Shown piece after piece: positions 51,866-61,344 of a stretch of DNA of 64,000 nt. A program made the position numbers and the translations under genes. The stretch's first letter is position 1. Each line of letters opens with the position of its first letter. The stretch comes from M3007 sp031425035 (GTDB lineage: Bacteria; Bacteroidota; Bacteroidia; Chitinophagales; Saprospiraceae). Location of the stretch: the NCBI GenBank assembly GCA_031425035.1, contig JANPIN010000124.1:23762-87761 (forward strand). The letters are read 5' to 3'. The notes beneath the pieces are model-generated. The model ran no database searches. It saw nothing but the letters and a program-made list of their open reading frames with translations, and was not told the DNA's origin.

Positions 51866-52732
51866 TCACCAATCCCCTCCCGCGCCGCCGCCACCGAAAC
51901 TGCCGCCGCCAAAGCTGCCGCCGTCGAAGCCGCCACCACCGCCGCCGCCACTCCAGCCGCCACCGCCGCCGCCGCCGAATCCACCGCCGCCGACCCACCA
52001 GCCGCCGCCCAGTCCGCCCCGGGTACCGCGCGAAAGCGGACCGCCGGAATGGGTGTACCAGCTACCTTTTTTACGGGCCCGCCAGACGACAAAAGCGATC
52101 AGCAGGAAGAAGATCAGGAAGGCCGCGCCGACAATGGCCAGCGCTTCGGCATCGCTCATCTCGCTTTGCGGATCGGCCTGAAACTCGCCGGAAAGGGCCT
52201 TGATGATGTCGTCCACCCCGGCATTAATGCCTGCGGCGTACTGTTGCTGCCGGAAATAAGGCGCCATGGTGTTGCGCACAATGCTGCCGGACAGAATATC
52301 GGGCAGGGCGCCCTCGGTACCGTAGCCGGTGGCGATAAATATGCCCCGCTCCGGCGCCTCGGTTTTGACGAGCATGAGCACGCCGTTGTTCTTATCCTTG
52401 CGGCCGATGCCCCAGCGGTTACCGAGTTCGAAGGCGTAAGAAGACTTGTCGTAATCGCCAATATCCGGCCGGATCATAACCACGATCTGCGTCGACGTGG
52501 AATCCCAGTAACGGCGCAGTTTCATTTCCAGATTGGCCTTGTCACTGGGCGTTAACCAGCCGGCATAATCGTGTACGTACACGGCCGGCTCGGGTTTCGG
52601 CGGGAACAAGTTGGCGTCCGACTGTCCCCAGGCGGTAATACCCTGGACCAGCAGACCCAGGACCAGCAGCAACATGAACCGGAGGCGACCAGCTAACGGC
52701 CGGGCCTCTGTACTAACCATAAATAATTTCAT
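51866..52732 (-). CDS. TPM domain membrane protein with glycine-rich tail
   Basis: 288 residues from the ATG at 52732 (52720 is also possible). Signal segment (FMLLLVLGLLVQGITAWG), TPM domain about 45-175 (VHDYAGWLTPSDKANLEMKLRRYWDSTSTQIVVMI; GNRWGIGRKDKNNGVLMLV), one membrane segment (about 195-215), then a tail of GGGGFGGG repeats. Such proteins accompany LemA and may function in envelope maintenance or photosystem repair in other groups; precise role unknown. Overlaps the next TPM gene by 20 bases. Confidence 0.9.
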   Translation of the reverse strand: MKLFMVSTEARPLAGRLRFMLLLVLGLLVQGITAWGQSDANLFPPKPEPAVYVHDYAGWLTPSDKANLEMKLRRYWDSTSTQIVVMIRPDIGDYDKSSYAFELGNRWGIGRKDKNNGVLMLVKTEAPERGIFIATGYGTEGALPDILSGSIVRNTMAPYFRQQQYAAGINAGVDDIIKALSGEFQADPQSEMSDAEALAIVGAAFLIFFLLIAFVVWRARKKGSWYTHSGGPLSRGTRGGLGGGWWVGGGGFGGGGGGGWSGGGGGGGFDGGSFGGGSFGGGGAGGDW

Positions 52733-53141
52733 CAGGCAGTTCATTATCATTATGAGGACCGTCGAAGGGAAAATGCGCACACAGTTTTTCACCGATGAGC
52801 TGGATGATCTGGCAAACGCCTTCCGTGGCTTCATCACGTAACAGGTATTCGCGCAGCAGCTTTTTTTCCGCCTCCCAGAATTGAAAACCGACCCGCTCGT
52901 GAATGCCGGTATCGCCCCAGAAAGCGAAATGCCGCGACTTTTCCGCGAGGTAGATCAGCACGGCATTGCGCTCCCGGGTATGATACATACCATGCAGCTG
53001 GAAGAGCTCTTCCACCCGATCCACCGGGTGATCGCGCAGACAGAAGTCTTCGACGAACAGCCGTATTTCGCCGGAAGTACCCTGCTCCGCCGTCCGAATG
53101 GCCTCCAGAATGCGTAATTCTTCGTCTTTGGAAAACAGCAT
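52713..53141 (-). CDS. TPM domain protein, soluble
   Basis: 142 residues, second TPM protein. Seen: LFSKDEELRILEAIRTAEQGTSGEIRLFVED and RNAVLIYLAEKSRHFAFWGDTGIHERVG. No signal peptide or membrane segment. Lies between lemA and the larger TPM gene, an arrangement common in Bacteroidota, so the three products probably act together at the membrane. Confidence 0.9.
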   Translation of the reverse strand: MLFSKDEELRILEAIRTAEQGTSGEIRLFVEDFCLRDHPVDRVEELFQLHGMYHTRERNAVLIYLAEKSRHFAFWGDTGIHERVGFQFWEAEKKLLREYLLRDEATEGVCQIIQLIGEKLCAHFPFDGPHNDNELPDEIIYG

Positions 53142-53167
53142 GGATGTGAATGAGGAATGGGTGAGAA

Positions 53168-53273
53168 AATGTGGAAGTTGATGAAAGGGTCTAAAAGGGT
53201 TTATAAGGTTGATACTATCCCACGCGGCATTTTATCAACCTTATAAACCTGATCAACATTTTTCATCAACCAC
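53168..53273. repeat. ATCAACCTTATAAACC inverted repeat between lemA and TPM gene
   Basis: GTTGATGAAA, GGGTTTATAAGGTTGATA on the left face TATCAACCTTATAAACC and TTCATCAAC on the right; loop holds CCCACGCGGCAT. Same family as 16762-16858 and 63931-64000. Confidence 0.85.
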
Positions 53274-53277
53274 CCTT

Positions 53278-53868
53278 CTAGAACTTCACTTCCGGTGGGC
53301 GGTCCGAACCTGGCGCTGCCTGGAAGTAACCTTTGGCGGAGAAACCGAACAGACCGACCAGCATATTGGTCGGGAAACGACGGATGGACGAGTTATAGTC
53401 GTTCACGGCCTCATTGAAGTTCTTGCGTTCTACCGAAATGCGGTTTTCCGTGCCTTCCAGTTGTTGTTGCAAAGCCATGAAATTCTGGTTGGCTTTGAGG
53501 TCCGGGTAGGCTTCCGAGACGGCTAACAAGCGGCCCAAAGCACCCGATAGTCCCTGCTGGGCCTGTTCGAAGCGCTGGATATTCTCCGGCGTGAGGTTAT
53601 TGGCGTCAATTTTCACCTGCGTGGCCGAAGCCCGGGCGGCGATGACGGCCTGCAGGGTCTGCTGCTCAAAATTAGCGTAGCCTTTCACCGTATTGACCAG
53701 GTTGGGGATCAGATCCGCCCGGCGCTGGTACTGGTTTTCTACCTGCGACCAGGCTTTTTTTACGTTTTCTTCCTTACTGACTGCGCCGTTATAGGAGTTG
53801 CAGGTGGCGAAGACCAGCATGATCCCGAGGCCAATCAGGATGAGGGGCAGGTATTTACGAATGTCCAT
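53278..53868 (-). CDS. lemA: LemA family membrane protein
   Basis: 196 residues. N-terminal membrane segment (LPLILIGLGIMLVFA), then helical LemA domain: SYNGAVSKEENVKKAWSQVENQYQRRADLIPNLVNTVKGYA, and conserved YPDLKANQNFMALQQQLEGTENRI and YNSSIRRFPTNM. Function unknown; co-occurs with TPM proteins. First gene of the operon, with a good promoter. Confidence 0.94.
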   Translation of the reverse strand: MDIRKYLPLILIGLGIMLVFATCNSYNGAVSKEENVKKAWSQVENQYQRRADLIPNLVNTVKGYANFEQQTLQAVIAARASATQVKIDANNLTPENIQRFEQAQQGLSGALGRLLAVSEAYPDLKANQNFMALQQQLEGTENRISVERKNFNEAVNDYNSSIRRFPTNMLVGLFGFSAKGYFQAAPGSDRPPEVKF

Positions 53869-53900
53869 AATTGCACTATGGTTTGAAAAGTTGAAGTTTT

Positions 53901-53938
53901 CCCGGCAAACCGCCTAGAAACGGTTGCGGGTTTGTTTT
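53901..53938 (+). other. Hairpin in the lemA leader
   Basis: CCCG, CAAACCG pair with CGGTTG, CGGG around CCTAGAAA; TTTGTTTT follows on the plus strand. On the minus strand it lies in the lemA leader RNA; on the plus strand it looks like a weak terminator. Confidence 0.35.
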
Positions 53939-53951
53939 GAAAAGAATGCTG

Positions 53952-53981
53952 CGAAGGTAGTGATTGTCAGGAAGACGCAAA
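53952..53981 (-). promoter_or_regulatory. lemA operon promoter
   Basis: Minus strand TTTG (53978-53981), spacer 18, TACCTTCG (53952-53959), one base from consensus. Start near 53945, leaving a leader of about 77 bases. Confidence 0.55.
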
Positions 53982-54030
53982 CGTGACTGCTCGATAGAAA
54001 ACACTGGTTTAAGGACGAAAGTTCGGATAA

Positions 54031-54780
54031 TTAACGCCACATGGCCGCCAGTATACCCGCCGCGACGGCCGCATTCAGCGATTCTGCCTGTCCGCGCGGA
54101 TGGCGGGGAATGGTCAGCCGGTGGGTGAGTAAGGCCTGGGTTTCGGCGCCGATGCCGCGCCCTTCATTGCCGATCACCAGCAATCCATGTCCGGGCAGCG
54201 GCGTTGTGAACAGATCTTCCCCGCCGAGCACGGCGCCCAGTACCGGCGTTTCGGGTCCAACGGCCAGCAGGTCGGCCAGGGGAATTTCCCGGGTATGAAT
54301 GCGAAAAATAGCGCCCATGCTGGCCTGCACCACCTTGGAGCTGAATGCATCCACGCAATCGGGCGAACAAAACACCGCCGGTAATCCGAACCAGTCGGCA
54401 ATGCGCAGGATCGTGCCCAGGTTGCCGGGGTCCTGCAGGCCATCGAGATAAAAGCAGCGTTCCGTGCGCAGTAAGGCAGTCTGCGGGGAGCTTTCGGGGA
54501 GTTCGACGAGCGCCAGGACCTGATTGGGGGTGCTGAGGGTGGATATTTTCCGGAGTTCGGCTTCTGTGACGGGGTTAAATATTTCCAAAAAACGGGTTGG
54601 CAAGGCCGCGTGTTCGTCCGCCCAGCGTTCCAGACCAAAAATAGCGGTCACCGGAAATTCGGTTTGGCGCAGGAGTTCGCCCACCATTTTCTCGCCTTCC
54701 ACGACGAACTTTCGGTACTTTTGCCGATATTTCTTGACCTGTAAGGCGGCGATTAATTTTTGCTGGCTGTTGGAAATCAT
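54031..54780 (-). CDS. SpoU/TrmH-family RNA 2'-O-methyltransferase
   Basis: 249 residues from the ATG at 54780. N-terminal substrate-binding domain (KKYRQKYRKFVVEGEKMV) and SPOUT domain with motifs 1-3: LDGLQDPGNLGTILRIADW, LVIGNEGRGIG and RGQAESLNAAVAAGI. Methylates ribose in rRNA or tRNA; target not predictable. Divergent from tamL, the usual neighbour in Bacteroidota. Confidence 0.93.
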   Translation of the reverse strand: MISNSQQKLIAALQVKKYRQKYRKFVVEGEKMVGELLRQTEFPVTAIFGLERWADEHAALPTRFLEIFNPVTEAELRKISTLSTPNQVLALVELPESSPQTALLRTERCFYLDGLQDPGNLGTILRIADWFGLPAVFCSPDCVDAFSSKVVQASMGAIFRIHTREIPLADLLAVGPETPVLGAVLGGEDLFTTPLPGHGLLVIGNEGRGIGAETQALLTHRLTIPRHPRGQAESLNAAVAAGILAAMWR

Positions 54781-54856
54781 GGTTGTTCGTGCGGAGTAGG
54801 TCAAGTTGAACGCGGTGGATCGGGGAGGAGGTTTCCAGGCATTTTAAAAAGGTAAC

Positions 54857-57238
54857 ATGGGTTTTTTCAAAGGTAATTTTTATAGACTGGGATTGCTTAT
54901 CCTGCTGGCGCTGGGCCAAACCGCCTGCAATGTTACGAAGCATCTGGACAAGGAGAAGGGCGAGCGGCTGCTGGTGCGCAACAAACTGGAAATTAAAGGC
55001 GAAAAAAAGATCCACTATAACCAGCGCAGCGCCTTGACCTACGCCCTGGAACCGTATTATAAACTGAAACCGAACCGTCGCCCGCTCATCACCCTGAAGA
55101 CGCCCTGGCGGCTGTGGTGGTACTACCACTCGGTTAACCGCACCAAGAAGTTCGATCGGTGGATCATGAAGAAAATAGCCGAGCCGCCGGCTATTTACTC
55201 GGATGCCCTGGCTAAGAAAACGGCCCTCAATTTTAAAAATCAAATGCAGCAGCGTGGCTACTTCGAAGCGGAGAGTAGCTACGTGACCGACTCCATCGGG
55301 CGACATAAAGCCGCTACGCGCTACTTGCTGCAACTGGGTCCGCTGTACACCATCGGCGACGTGGTTTTTGAAAGCCGCGACAGCCTGGTGCAGCAAATCC
55401 TGCTGCTTACCGCCGGTGAAACCCAGTTGCATCGCGGCGATCCGGTCTCCGGCGCGACCTTCGATTCCGAAAAACTGCGGGTTACCAATGAGCTCAAAAA
55501 CCGGGGTTATGCCTATTTCAGCCCCAGTTTCGTGGAGTTTGAAGGCGATACCACCGGTACCAAAACCAACGTAACCCTGCGCGTACTACCGCCCACCGAC
55601 TCCACCGCGCATAAGGTGTACGTGATCAATCGCGTCACGGTGCTGCTGAGTTTACTGCCCAATGTCACGTCCATTCGCTCGGATACGACGATCAACGGCG
55701 TGTATTTCGCTTCCGCGGATCCCAAATTTCAGGTCAAACCCAAGCATTTATACCGGGCCATCGCGATCCGCCCGGACTGGACTTACCGCCAGGTGGATTT
55801 TGACAAGACCCTGCGCGACCTGAACTCGCTGGGTATTTTTCGCTTTGTCGCCATCAAACCCTATTTGGACAGTCTGCAGCCCGACCGGATGAACGTGGAT
55901 ATTTCCTTCACCCCGAACAAACGGCTGGCGTATGGCGGCGATATCGGTCTGAATTCTTCTACCAGCTCGCTTTCAGGCCGGCTATTGGGGGGCTCCCTGT
56001 CCGGATTGGCGCGTAACCGCAACCTTTTTCGCGGCGCAGAATTACTGGAAACCAATGCCCAGTTCAACGTGGAGGTGGATATTGCCGGTCGTGATCGCCC
56101 CCTGTTCTCGGTTTTCTCCCAGGAATTTAAATTTACGAACGGACTGCTGATCCCCCGCTTCTTCGATTATCTGGGCATCTGGCGCGGCCTGCACGATTTG
56201 AAAATCGGCCGCACGCGCCTGGTCAGTAATGGCCTGTACGAACGCATGGTGGCTGATGGCAAAGCGCATTTTACGCTGAACTACAACTTCTTAAAACTGA
56301 TTGATTTCTACCGGTATAACCTGTTCAATGCGACTTTCGGCTACGAGATCCGCACGAATCCGCAGCACCAGTACTCGTTCGATCACGTGGGTATTGACGT
56401 GTTAAGGCCTACGCTGGAACCCAAATTCGATGATATTTTTGGCCAGAATCAATTCCTGCAGAACAGTTTCGGTCCTCAGCTTTTTACCGGCTTTTTGCTG
56501 CGGTCTTTTAGTTACACGTATACAGGTAAAACCAATCCTTTCGGCGAGCGCTGGGTGTTCCGTATGAACACCGATTTATCCGGTTTGGAAGAAATGGTGC
56601 TGAACCGGCTCTGGGCAATTCCTTTTGGCGAGCAGGAGTGGCGCATCGGCAGTCTCGATTTTTCCAAATACCTGCGGGCCGACATGGATGCGGTGTATAC
56701 CCGAAATTTTAGCAAAAACCTGGAAGGGGCGGTCCGTGTGGGCAGCGGCATTGTACAGCCCTTTGGCGATACACGCACTACGCCTTATGTCAAACAGTTC
56801 TTCGTCGGCGGGCCTTCCAGTCTGCGGGCCTGGCGGATCCGGGAGATCGGTCCCGGCGGATTTTATAATCCCAACAGTGTGCGTCCATTTTACCAGTCGG
56901 GTAATTTTCGCTTCGAGTTCAACAGTGAATTACGTTTTCCGATCTTCTATATTTTCAAAGGCGCCGTGTTTGTGGACGGGGGGAATGTCTGGACCCTGAA
57001 GCCGGATGCGACCCGGCCATCGGCCGAATTGCGCTGGGATTCTTATAAAAATATCGCCCTGGGCACGGGCGCGGGTATTCGGATGGACATCACCTTTGCC
57101 GTGCTGCGCGTAGATGCCGGACTGCCGATCCGTAATCCATACCCTTCCGAACTGGGTAATTACTGGGTACCCAGGCGTTTTGCTAAAGGCTGGCACCGTG
57201 ATATAAACTGGAACATTGCCGTGGGTTACCCGTTCTAA
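54857..57238 (+). CDS. tamL: TamL, BamA/TamA-family outer-membrane lipoprotein
   Basis: 793 residues. Lipoprotein signal ending LGQTAC, which separates TamL of Bacteroidota from proteobacterial TamA. POTRA-like region about 30-380 (LLVRNKLEIKGEKK; PLYTIGDVVFES), then a 16-strand barrel with the Omp85 motif GGPSSLRAWR and a last strand ending WNIAVGYPF with a terminal Phe. Works with a TamB homologue in moving lipids or proteins to the outer membrane; tamB is not in the window. Confidence 0.92.
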   Translation: MGFFKGNFYRLGLLILLALGQTACNVTKHLDKEKGERLLVRNKLEIKGEKKIHYNQRSALTYALEPYYKLKPNRRPLITLKTPWRLWWYYHSVNRTKKFDRWIMKKIAEPPAIYSDALAKKTALNFKNQMQQRGYFEAESSYVTDSIGRHKAATRYLLQLGPLYTIGDVVFESRDSLVQQILLLTAGETQLHRGDPVSGATFDSEKLRVTNELKNRGYAYFSPSFVEFEGDTTGTKTNVTLRVLPPTDSTAHKVYVINRVTVLLSLLPNVTSIRSDTTINGVYFASADPKFQVKPKHLYRAIAIRPDWTYRQVDFDKTLRDLNSLGIFRFVAIKPYLDSLQPDRMNVDISFTPNKRLAYGGDIGLNSSTSSLSGRLLGGSLSGLARNRNLFRGAELLETNAQFNVEVDIAGRDRPLFSVFSQEFKFTNGLLIPRFFDYLGIWRGLHDLKIGRTRLVSNGLYERMVADGKAHFTLNYNFLKLIDFYRYNLFNATFGYEIRTNPQHQYSFDHVGIDVLRPTLEPKFDDIFGQNQFLQNSFGPQLFTGFLLRSFSYTYTGKTNPFGERWVFRMNTDLSGLEEMVLNRLWAIPFGEQEWRIGSLDFSKYLRADMDAVYTRNFSKNLEGAVRVGSGIVQPFGDTRTTPYVKQFFVGGPSSLRAWRIREIGPGGFYNPNSVRPFYQSGNFRFEFNSELRFPIFYIFKGAVFVDGGNVWTLKPDATRPSAELRWDSYKNIALGTGAGIRMDITFAVLRVDAGLPIRNPYPSELGNYWVPRRFAKGWHRDINWNIAVGYPF

Positions 57239-57285
57239 GCGGTTCTCCACTTTTCATACTACCTTATTTTCAAAACAAAAACGAA

Positions 57286-58479
57286 ATGTCCAACCTAATT
57301 GAAACCATCCGGGAATACATCACCCCGGACTTGCTGAGCCAGGCGGCGCAGGTACACGAAGAAAATGAAAACGGCATTTCCCGGGCCATTGGCGGGCTGG
57401 TACCGACTATTCTGGCCGGTCTGCTCCAGAAATCGAATGACGCCGGCGCTATGAGCAGCATTTTCAACCTGCTGTCCAACTTCGATCCGGCAGTTTTAAC
57501 CAACCCGACCGGTCTGCTCAACCTGGGTAACCTGGCCCATAACGACCCCAAAGATGCTTCCGGGCACTTACTGGGTATGCTGTTCGGTTCCAAAGTGCCG
57601 GCTATGACCAGCGCGATCTCCTCTTTTGCCGGCGTAAAATCCACCACGACTTCTTCGCTGCTGGGTTTGGTCGGGCCGTTGATCATGGGCATTTTGAGTA
57701 AAAAAATTAGTTCCGGCGGCCTGAATTTGTCGGGTCTCGCCAACTTGCTGAAAAGCGAACGGACCAGCATTCTGGGTCTGTTACCGACCGGATTGAGCGC
57801 CGTGCTGGGCATCAATGACCCGGGCGAAGCAACGGCGGCTGCCCCGGCGCCCCTGGCCGCCACCAACGGTACGGGCTGGTTATGGCCACTCCTGCTGCTG
57901 CTGGGCCTGGGCGCGGCCATTATGTACTATATGCGCAGTTGCCGGACGGAAATTCCCGTCGTGCAAACCGAAGTGCCAGCCCCGCTACCCGTACCCACGC
58001 CGGCGCCGGTCGCCGCACCCACCATGTACATGGATACGCTGCCCGGCGGCTATAGTCTGCAAGGCGCCCTGGAAGGCATTGAAAGTCAACTGGTTAGCTT
58101 TATTAAAGACGATACCCGCCCGGTGGATAAAACGACCTGGTTCAACTTCGATCACCTGAATTTCAAGACCGGCAGCGCCGACCTGGATATGGACTATTCC
58201 CAGCAGCAACTGACGAATATCTACGAAATACTCAAGGCCTTTCCGCAGGTAAAAATCAAGATCGGCGGCTATACGGACAATGTCGGTCAGGAAGCCGCCA
58301 ACCAGAAATTATCGCAGGCCCGGGCCCAAACCGTGCAAAATGCCCTGATCAAAATGGGGATTGCGAAAAACCGCCTGTCCGCCGAAGGCTACGGCTCCCA
58401 GCATCCGGTTGCCGACAACGCCACCGAAGAAGGCCGCGCGCAGAACCGGAGAACAGCGGTAAGGGTGGTAGAAAAATAG
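57286..58479 (+). CDS. DUF937 and OmpA domain protein
   Basis: 397 residues. N-terminal DUF937 (about 1-170: IETIREYITPDLLSQAAQVHEENENGISRAIGGLVPTILAG), one membrane segment (about 198-217), proline-rich linker, and C-terminal OmpA domain (about 280-397: FNFDHLNFKTGSADLDM; GGYTDNVGQEAANQKLSQAR; GRAQNRRTAVRV). The OmpA part should bind peptidoglycan in the periplasm, the DUF937 part lies in the cytoplasm, so it may link wall and cell interior. Role unknown. Confidence 0.88.
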   Translation: MSNLIETIREYITPDLLSQAAQVHEENENGISRAIGGLVPTILAGLLQKSNDAGAMSSIFNLLSNFDPAVLTNPTGLLNLGNLAHNDPKDASGHLLGMLFGSKVPAMTSAISSFAGVKSTTTSSLLGLVGPLIMGILSKKISSGGLNLSGLANLLKSERTSILGLLPTGLSAVLGINDPGEATAAAPAPLAATNGTGWLWPLLLLLGLGAAIMYYMRSCRTEIPVVQTEVPAPLPVPTPAPVAAPTMYMDTLPGGYSLQGALEGIESQLVSFIKDDTRPVDKTTWFNFDHLNFKTGSADLDMDYSQQQLTNIYEILKAFPQVKIKIGGYTDNVGQEAANQKLSQARAQTVQNALIKMGIAKNRLSAEGYGSQHPVADNATEEGRAQNRRTAVRVVEK

Positions 58480-58692
58480 GAGTCAGGAGTCAGGAGCCAG
58501 GAGTCAGGAGTCAGGGTGGGGTAGGGATGTTTATCAGTCGATTATGGCATTGTTGATGAATGGCGAGACCATATACCGAGATGTCGCCCCCTGTCTCCTG
58601 CCCCCTTCCCCCTGTCACCTAACTCCTGCCCCCTAACTCCTGCCCCCTAACTCCTGCCCCCTAACTCCTGCCCCCTGTCTCCTATCACCTAA
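58480..58692. repeat. Facing GGAGTCA / CTCCTGCCCCCTAA heptamer arrays before kbl
   Basis: Left array 58480-58517 (GGAGTCAGGAGTCAGG type) and long right array about 58588-58692 (CCCCCTAACTCCTG units). They are complementary in type and could form a long imperfect stem. The right array ends 10 bases before kbl. Confidence 0.9.
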
Positions 58693-58702
58693 CAAATCCA
58701 CC

Positions 58703-59902
58703 ATGTTCAACAACGTCGAATCCGCTCTCCAGTCCGAAATTACCGGCATCCGCGAAGCCGGGCTGTATAAAGAAGAGCGCATAATCACTACGCCGCAGGG
58801 TCCTGTGATCAGCACCACGGTCCAGCAGGAAGTCCTCAATTTCTGTGCGAATAACTACCTGGGACTGAGCAGCCACCCCGAGGTCATTGAAGCCGCCATC
58901 GAGGCCATCCGCACGCATGGTTACGGCCTGTCGTCGGTGCGTTTCATCTGTGGCACCCAGGACATTCACAAACAACTGGAGCGCCGGATTGCCGATTTTC
59001 TAGGTACAGAAGATACCATTCTCTACGCCGCCGCTTTCGATGCCAACGGTGGCCTGTTCGAACCGCTGCTCGGCGAGGAAGATGCGATCATCAGCGATGA
59101 GTTAAACCACGCGTCCATCATCGATGGTATTCGGTTGTGTAAAGCCAAACGTTTCCGCTACAAGCACAATGATATGCAGTCACTGGAAGAGTGCCTGCAG
59201 CAGGCCGATGCCGCCGGGGCACGCCGCAAACTCATTTTTACCGACGGCGCTTTCAGTATGGACGGCACCATTGCCCGGCTGGACCTGATCTGCGACCTGG
59301 CGGAGCAGTATGGCGCTATGGTCGGCATAGATGAATGCCATGCCTCGGGTTTCCTGGGCAAAACCGGTCGCGGCACCCACGAGTACCGCCAAGTCATGGG
59401 CCGGGTGGATATCATTACCGGCACGCTGGGCAAGGCGCTGGGCGGCGCTCTGGGCGGCTTTACCTCGGCCCGCAAGGAAATCATCGAGTTACTGCGTCAG
59501 CGTTCGCGGCCGTACTTGTTTTCCAACACCCTGGCGCCCGCTATTGTCGGCGCCTCGATCAAGGTTTTCGACCTGTTGAGCAGCAGCACGGCTTTGCGCG
59601 ACAAACTGGAAGTCAATACCAAATGGTTCCGGGAGCAGATGACGGCCGCCGGTTTCGACATCCTGCCCGGCGATCACCCGATCGTGCCGATCATGCTGTA
59701 CGACGCACCGCTGGCCCAGGAATTTGCCCGCCGCCTGCTCGACGAAGGCATTTACGTCATCGGTTTCTTCTACCCGGTGGTTGCGCAGGGCAAGGCGCGT
59801 ATCCGGGTGCAGCTGAGTGCTGCCCATGAGCCGGAACACCTGGAAAAAGCGGTGACCGCTTTTACGAAAGTGGGTCGCGAACTGGGCGTTTTAAAAGGAT
59901 AA
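58703..59902 (+). CDS. kbl: Glycine C-acetyltransferase (2-amino-3-ketobutyrate CoA ligase)
   Basis: 399 residues, alpha-oxoamine synthase family, fold type I PLP enzyme. Seen: NFCANNYLGLSSHPEV, GLSSVRFICGTQDIHKQLE, DECHASGFLGKTGRG and the PLP lysine in GTLGKALGGALGGF. Cleaves 2-amino-3-ketobutyrate to glycine and acetyl-CoA in threonine breakdown. The partner tdh is not adjacent; KBL versus other family members is judged from overall similarity. Confidence 0.92.
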   Translation: MFNNVESALQSEITGIREAGLYKEERIITTPQGPVISTTVQQEVLNFCANNYLGLSSHPEVIEAAIEAIRTHGYGLSSVRFICGTQDIHKQLERRIADFLGTEDTILYAAAFDANGGLFEPLLGEEDAIISDELNHASIIDGIRLCKAKRFRYKHNDMQSLEECLQQADAAGARRKLIFTDGAFSMDGTIARLDLICDLAEQYGAMVGIDECHASGFLGKTGRGTHEYRQVMGRVDIITGTLGKALGGALGGFTSARKEIIELLRQRSRPYLFSNTLAPAIVGASIKVFDLLSSSTALRDKLEVNTKWFREQMTAAGFDILPGDHPIVPIMLYDAPLAQEFARRLLDEGIYVIGFFYPVVAQGKARIRVQLSAAHEPEHLEKAVTAFTKVGRELGVLKG

Positions 59903-60022
59903 AGGCGTGAAAAACGCGAAAAAGTGGTCGTTCGGTGGTGATAAACCGTCGAACGATCCCTTTTCTTGCCTGGCATGGCCGGATGTTAGAACTTGGGGCA
60001 CCATCAACCTTATTCCTACACT

Positions 60023-60727
60023 ATGACGACGACTCCTCTACGCTGCCTCATTGTCGAAGATGAACCTTTGGCGGCCGAATTGATGGCCGAATACATCGAC
60101 CAGACACCGTTTTTACAGCTCGGCCATATTTGCCACGATGCCATTCAGGCCCTCGAAGTCGTGCGCACGGAACCGGTCGACGTGATTTTCCTGGACGTGC
60201 AAATGCCCAAACTGAACGGCCTCGAATTTTTGAAAGCCCTCAATCATCCGCCGCGGGTGATCATCACGTCGGCTTTCCCGGAGTTTGCCGTGGACGGTTT
60301 CGATTTGCGGGTCACGGACTATCTGCTCAAACCCATCGAGTTCAGCCGGTTTACCAAGGCTGTCAATAAACTCTTGCTGCCCCATCGTCCGGCGGTACCC
60401 AACACCAAACCGCAGCGCCCCTATTATTTCTTTACGGTGAACAAACGTTCGGTCAAGATCTACCTGGACGAAATTCTCTTCATCGAAAGCCTGAAAGACG
60501 CGGTCTCCATCCAGACCACCACCAAAGCCTACCACACCCACTACCAGTTAGGCGAACTCGAGGAACTTATGCGAAACGATAATTTCCTGCGTATTCATCG
60601 CTCTTTCCTGGTGGCCGTCGATAAGATCGAGTCCTTCTCCGCCGCCGAAGTAGAGATCGCCGGCCGGGTGCTGCCCATCGGCCGCAGTCATAAGTTATAC
60701 GTGATGGAAAAACTGGGACGGAGTTAA
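60023..60727 (+). CDS. LytTR-type response regulator (orphan)
   Basis: 234 residues from the ATG at 60023. Receiver domain with acidic pair in LIVEDEPLA, phospho-acceptor Asp58 (VIFLDVQMP), and Lys in DYLLKPIEF; C-terminal LytTR DNA-binding domain (VNKRSVKIYLDEILFIESLKDAV; FLRIHRSFLVAVDKI). The usual LytS/YehU-type histidine kinase gene is missing next to it. Confidence 0.93.
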   Translation: MTTTPLRCLIVEDEPLAAELMAEYIDQTPFLQLGHICHDAIQALEVVRTEPVDVIFLDVQMPKLNGLEFLKALNHPPRVIITSAFPEFAVDGFDLRVTDYLLKPIEFSRFTKAVNKLLLPHRPAVPNTKPQRPYYFFTVNKRSVKIYLDEILFIESLKDAVSIQTTTKAYHTHYQLGELEELMRNDNFLRIHRSFLVAVDKIESFSAAEVEIAGRVLPIGRSHKLYVMEKLGRS

Positions 60728-60765
60728 CTATGAACTATGAACTATAAACTATGAACTGTAAAAGT
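60726..60765 (+). repeat. ACTATGA heptamer array
   Basis: Five 7-base units (ACTATGA, ACTATAA, ACTGTAA) between the LytTR and Crp/Fnr genes. Same unit as at 2261-2300. Confidence 0.85.
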
Positions 60766-60770
60766 CAGTC

Positions 60771-61340
60771 GTGAAAGAGGTACTTGAAAATTATATAGTA
60801 AGTAAGCTGGGCAGTAAACCGGCTGATCTGGATACAGTGCTGGACTGTTTTACACTGCTGCATTATAAAAGAAATGAGATAATATTACGGGCCGGCGATA
60901 TTTGCCGGCACTGTAATTTTATCGCCAAAGGCTGTGTACAAGTATTTGTATGGGATAAAGAGGGGAATGAGATGACCCGCGACTTTATTATAGAAGAAGG
61001 CTGGGTGATGGAAGTCAATAGTTTTGGCAAACAAGTGCCGGCGATGGAAAATTTAAGGGCGATTGAGCCGACCAGTATTTTAGCTATTAATTATAATAAT
61101 TTCCAGGTACTGATGGATAAAGTACCGCAGTTTGAAATGATTTACCGGCAGATAATAGAACTCTCGTATACCAATAGTGTATTCCGCCTGAACACTTTTA
61201 TTGCGATGGATGCCCTCGAAAGGCTGCAATGGATGCAGGAACACCAACCCAAATTATTAGCCCGCCTTTCCAGTAAGGCCAGCGCTTCTTACCTGGGTAT
61301 TTCCGCCGAAACACTGACCCGGTTAAAAGCAAAACTTTAA
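60771..61340 (+). CDS. Crp/Fnr-family regulator
   Basis: 189 residues, GTG start at 60771. N-terminal cNMP-binding-like barrel (KRNEIILRAGDICRHCNFIAKGCVQVFVWDKEGNEMTRDFIIEEGW) and short C-terminal helix-turn-helix (ASYLGISAETLTRLKAKL). Cys residues CRHC in the barrel are not the FNR cluster pattern. Next to it is an FNR-like palindrome and a set of redox genes on the same strand, which suggests a local regulator. Confidence 0.88.
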   Translation: MKEVLENYIVSKLGSKPADLDTVLDCFTLLHYKRNEIILRAGDICRHCNFIAKGCVQVFVWDKEGNEMTRDFIIEEGWVMEVNSFGKQVPAMENLRAIEPTSILAINYNNFQVLMDKVPQFEMIYRQIIELSYTNSVFRLNTFIAMDALERLQWMQEHQPKLLARLSSKASASYLGISAETLTRLKAKL

Positions 61341-61344
61341 ATCG

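Noticed and set aside
51675..52181. Proline-rich 168-codon plus-strand frame
   Set aside because: It is the complement of the glycine-rich tail of the TPM protein.
59993..60022. Earlier start for the LytTR regulator
   Set aside because: Adds ten residues that do not belong to the receiver domain; the ATG at 60023 starts the domain directly.
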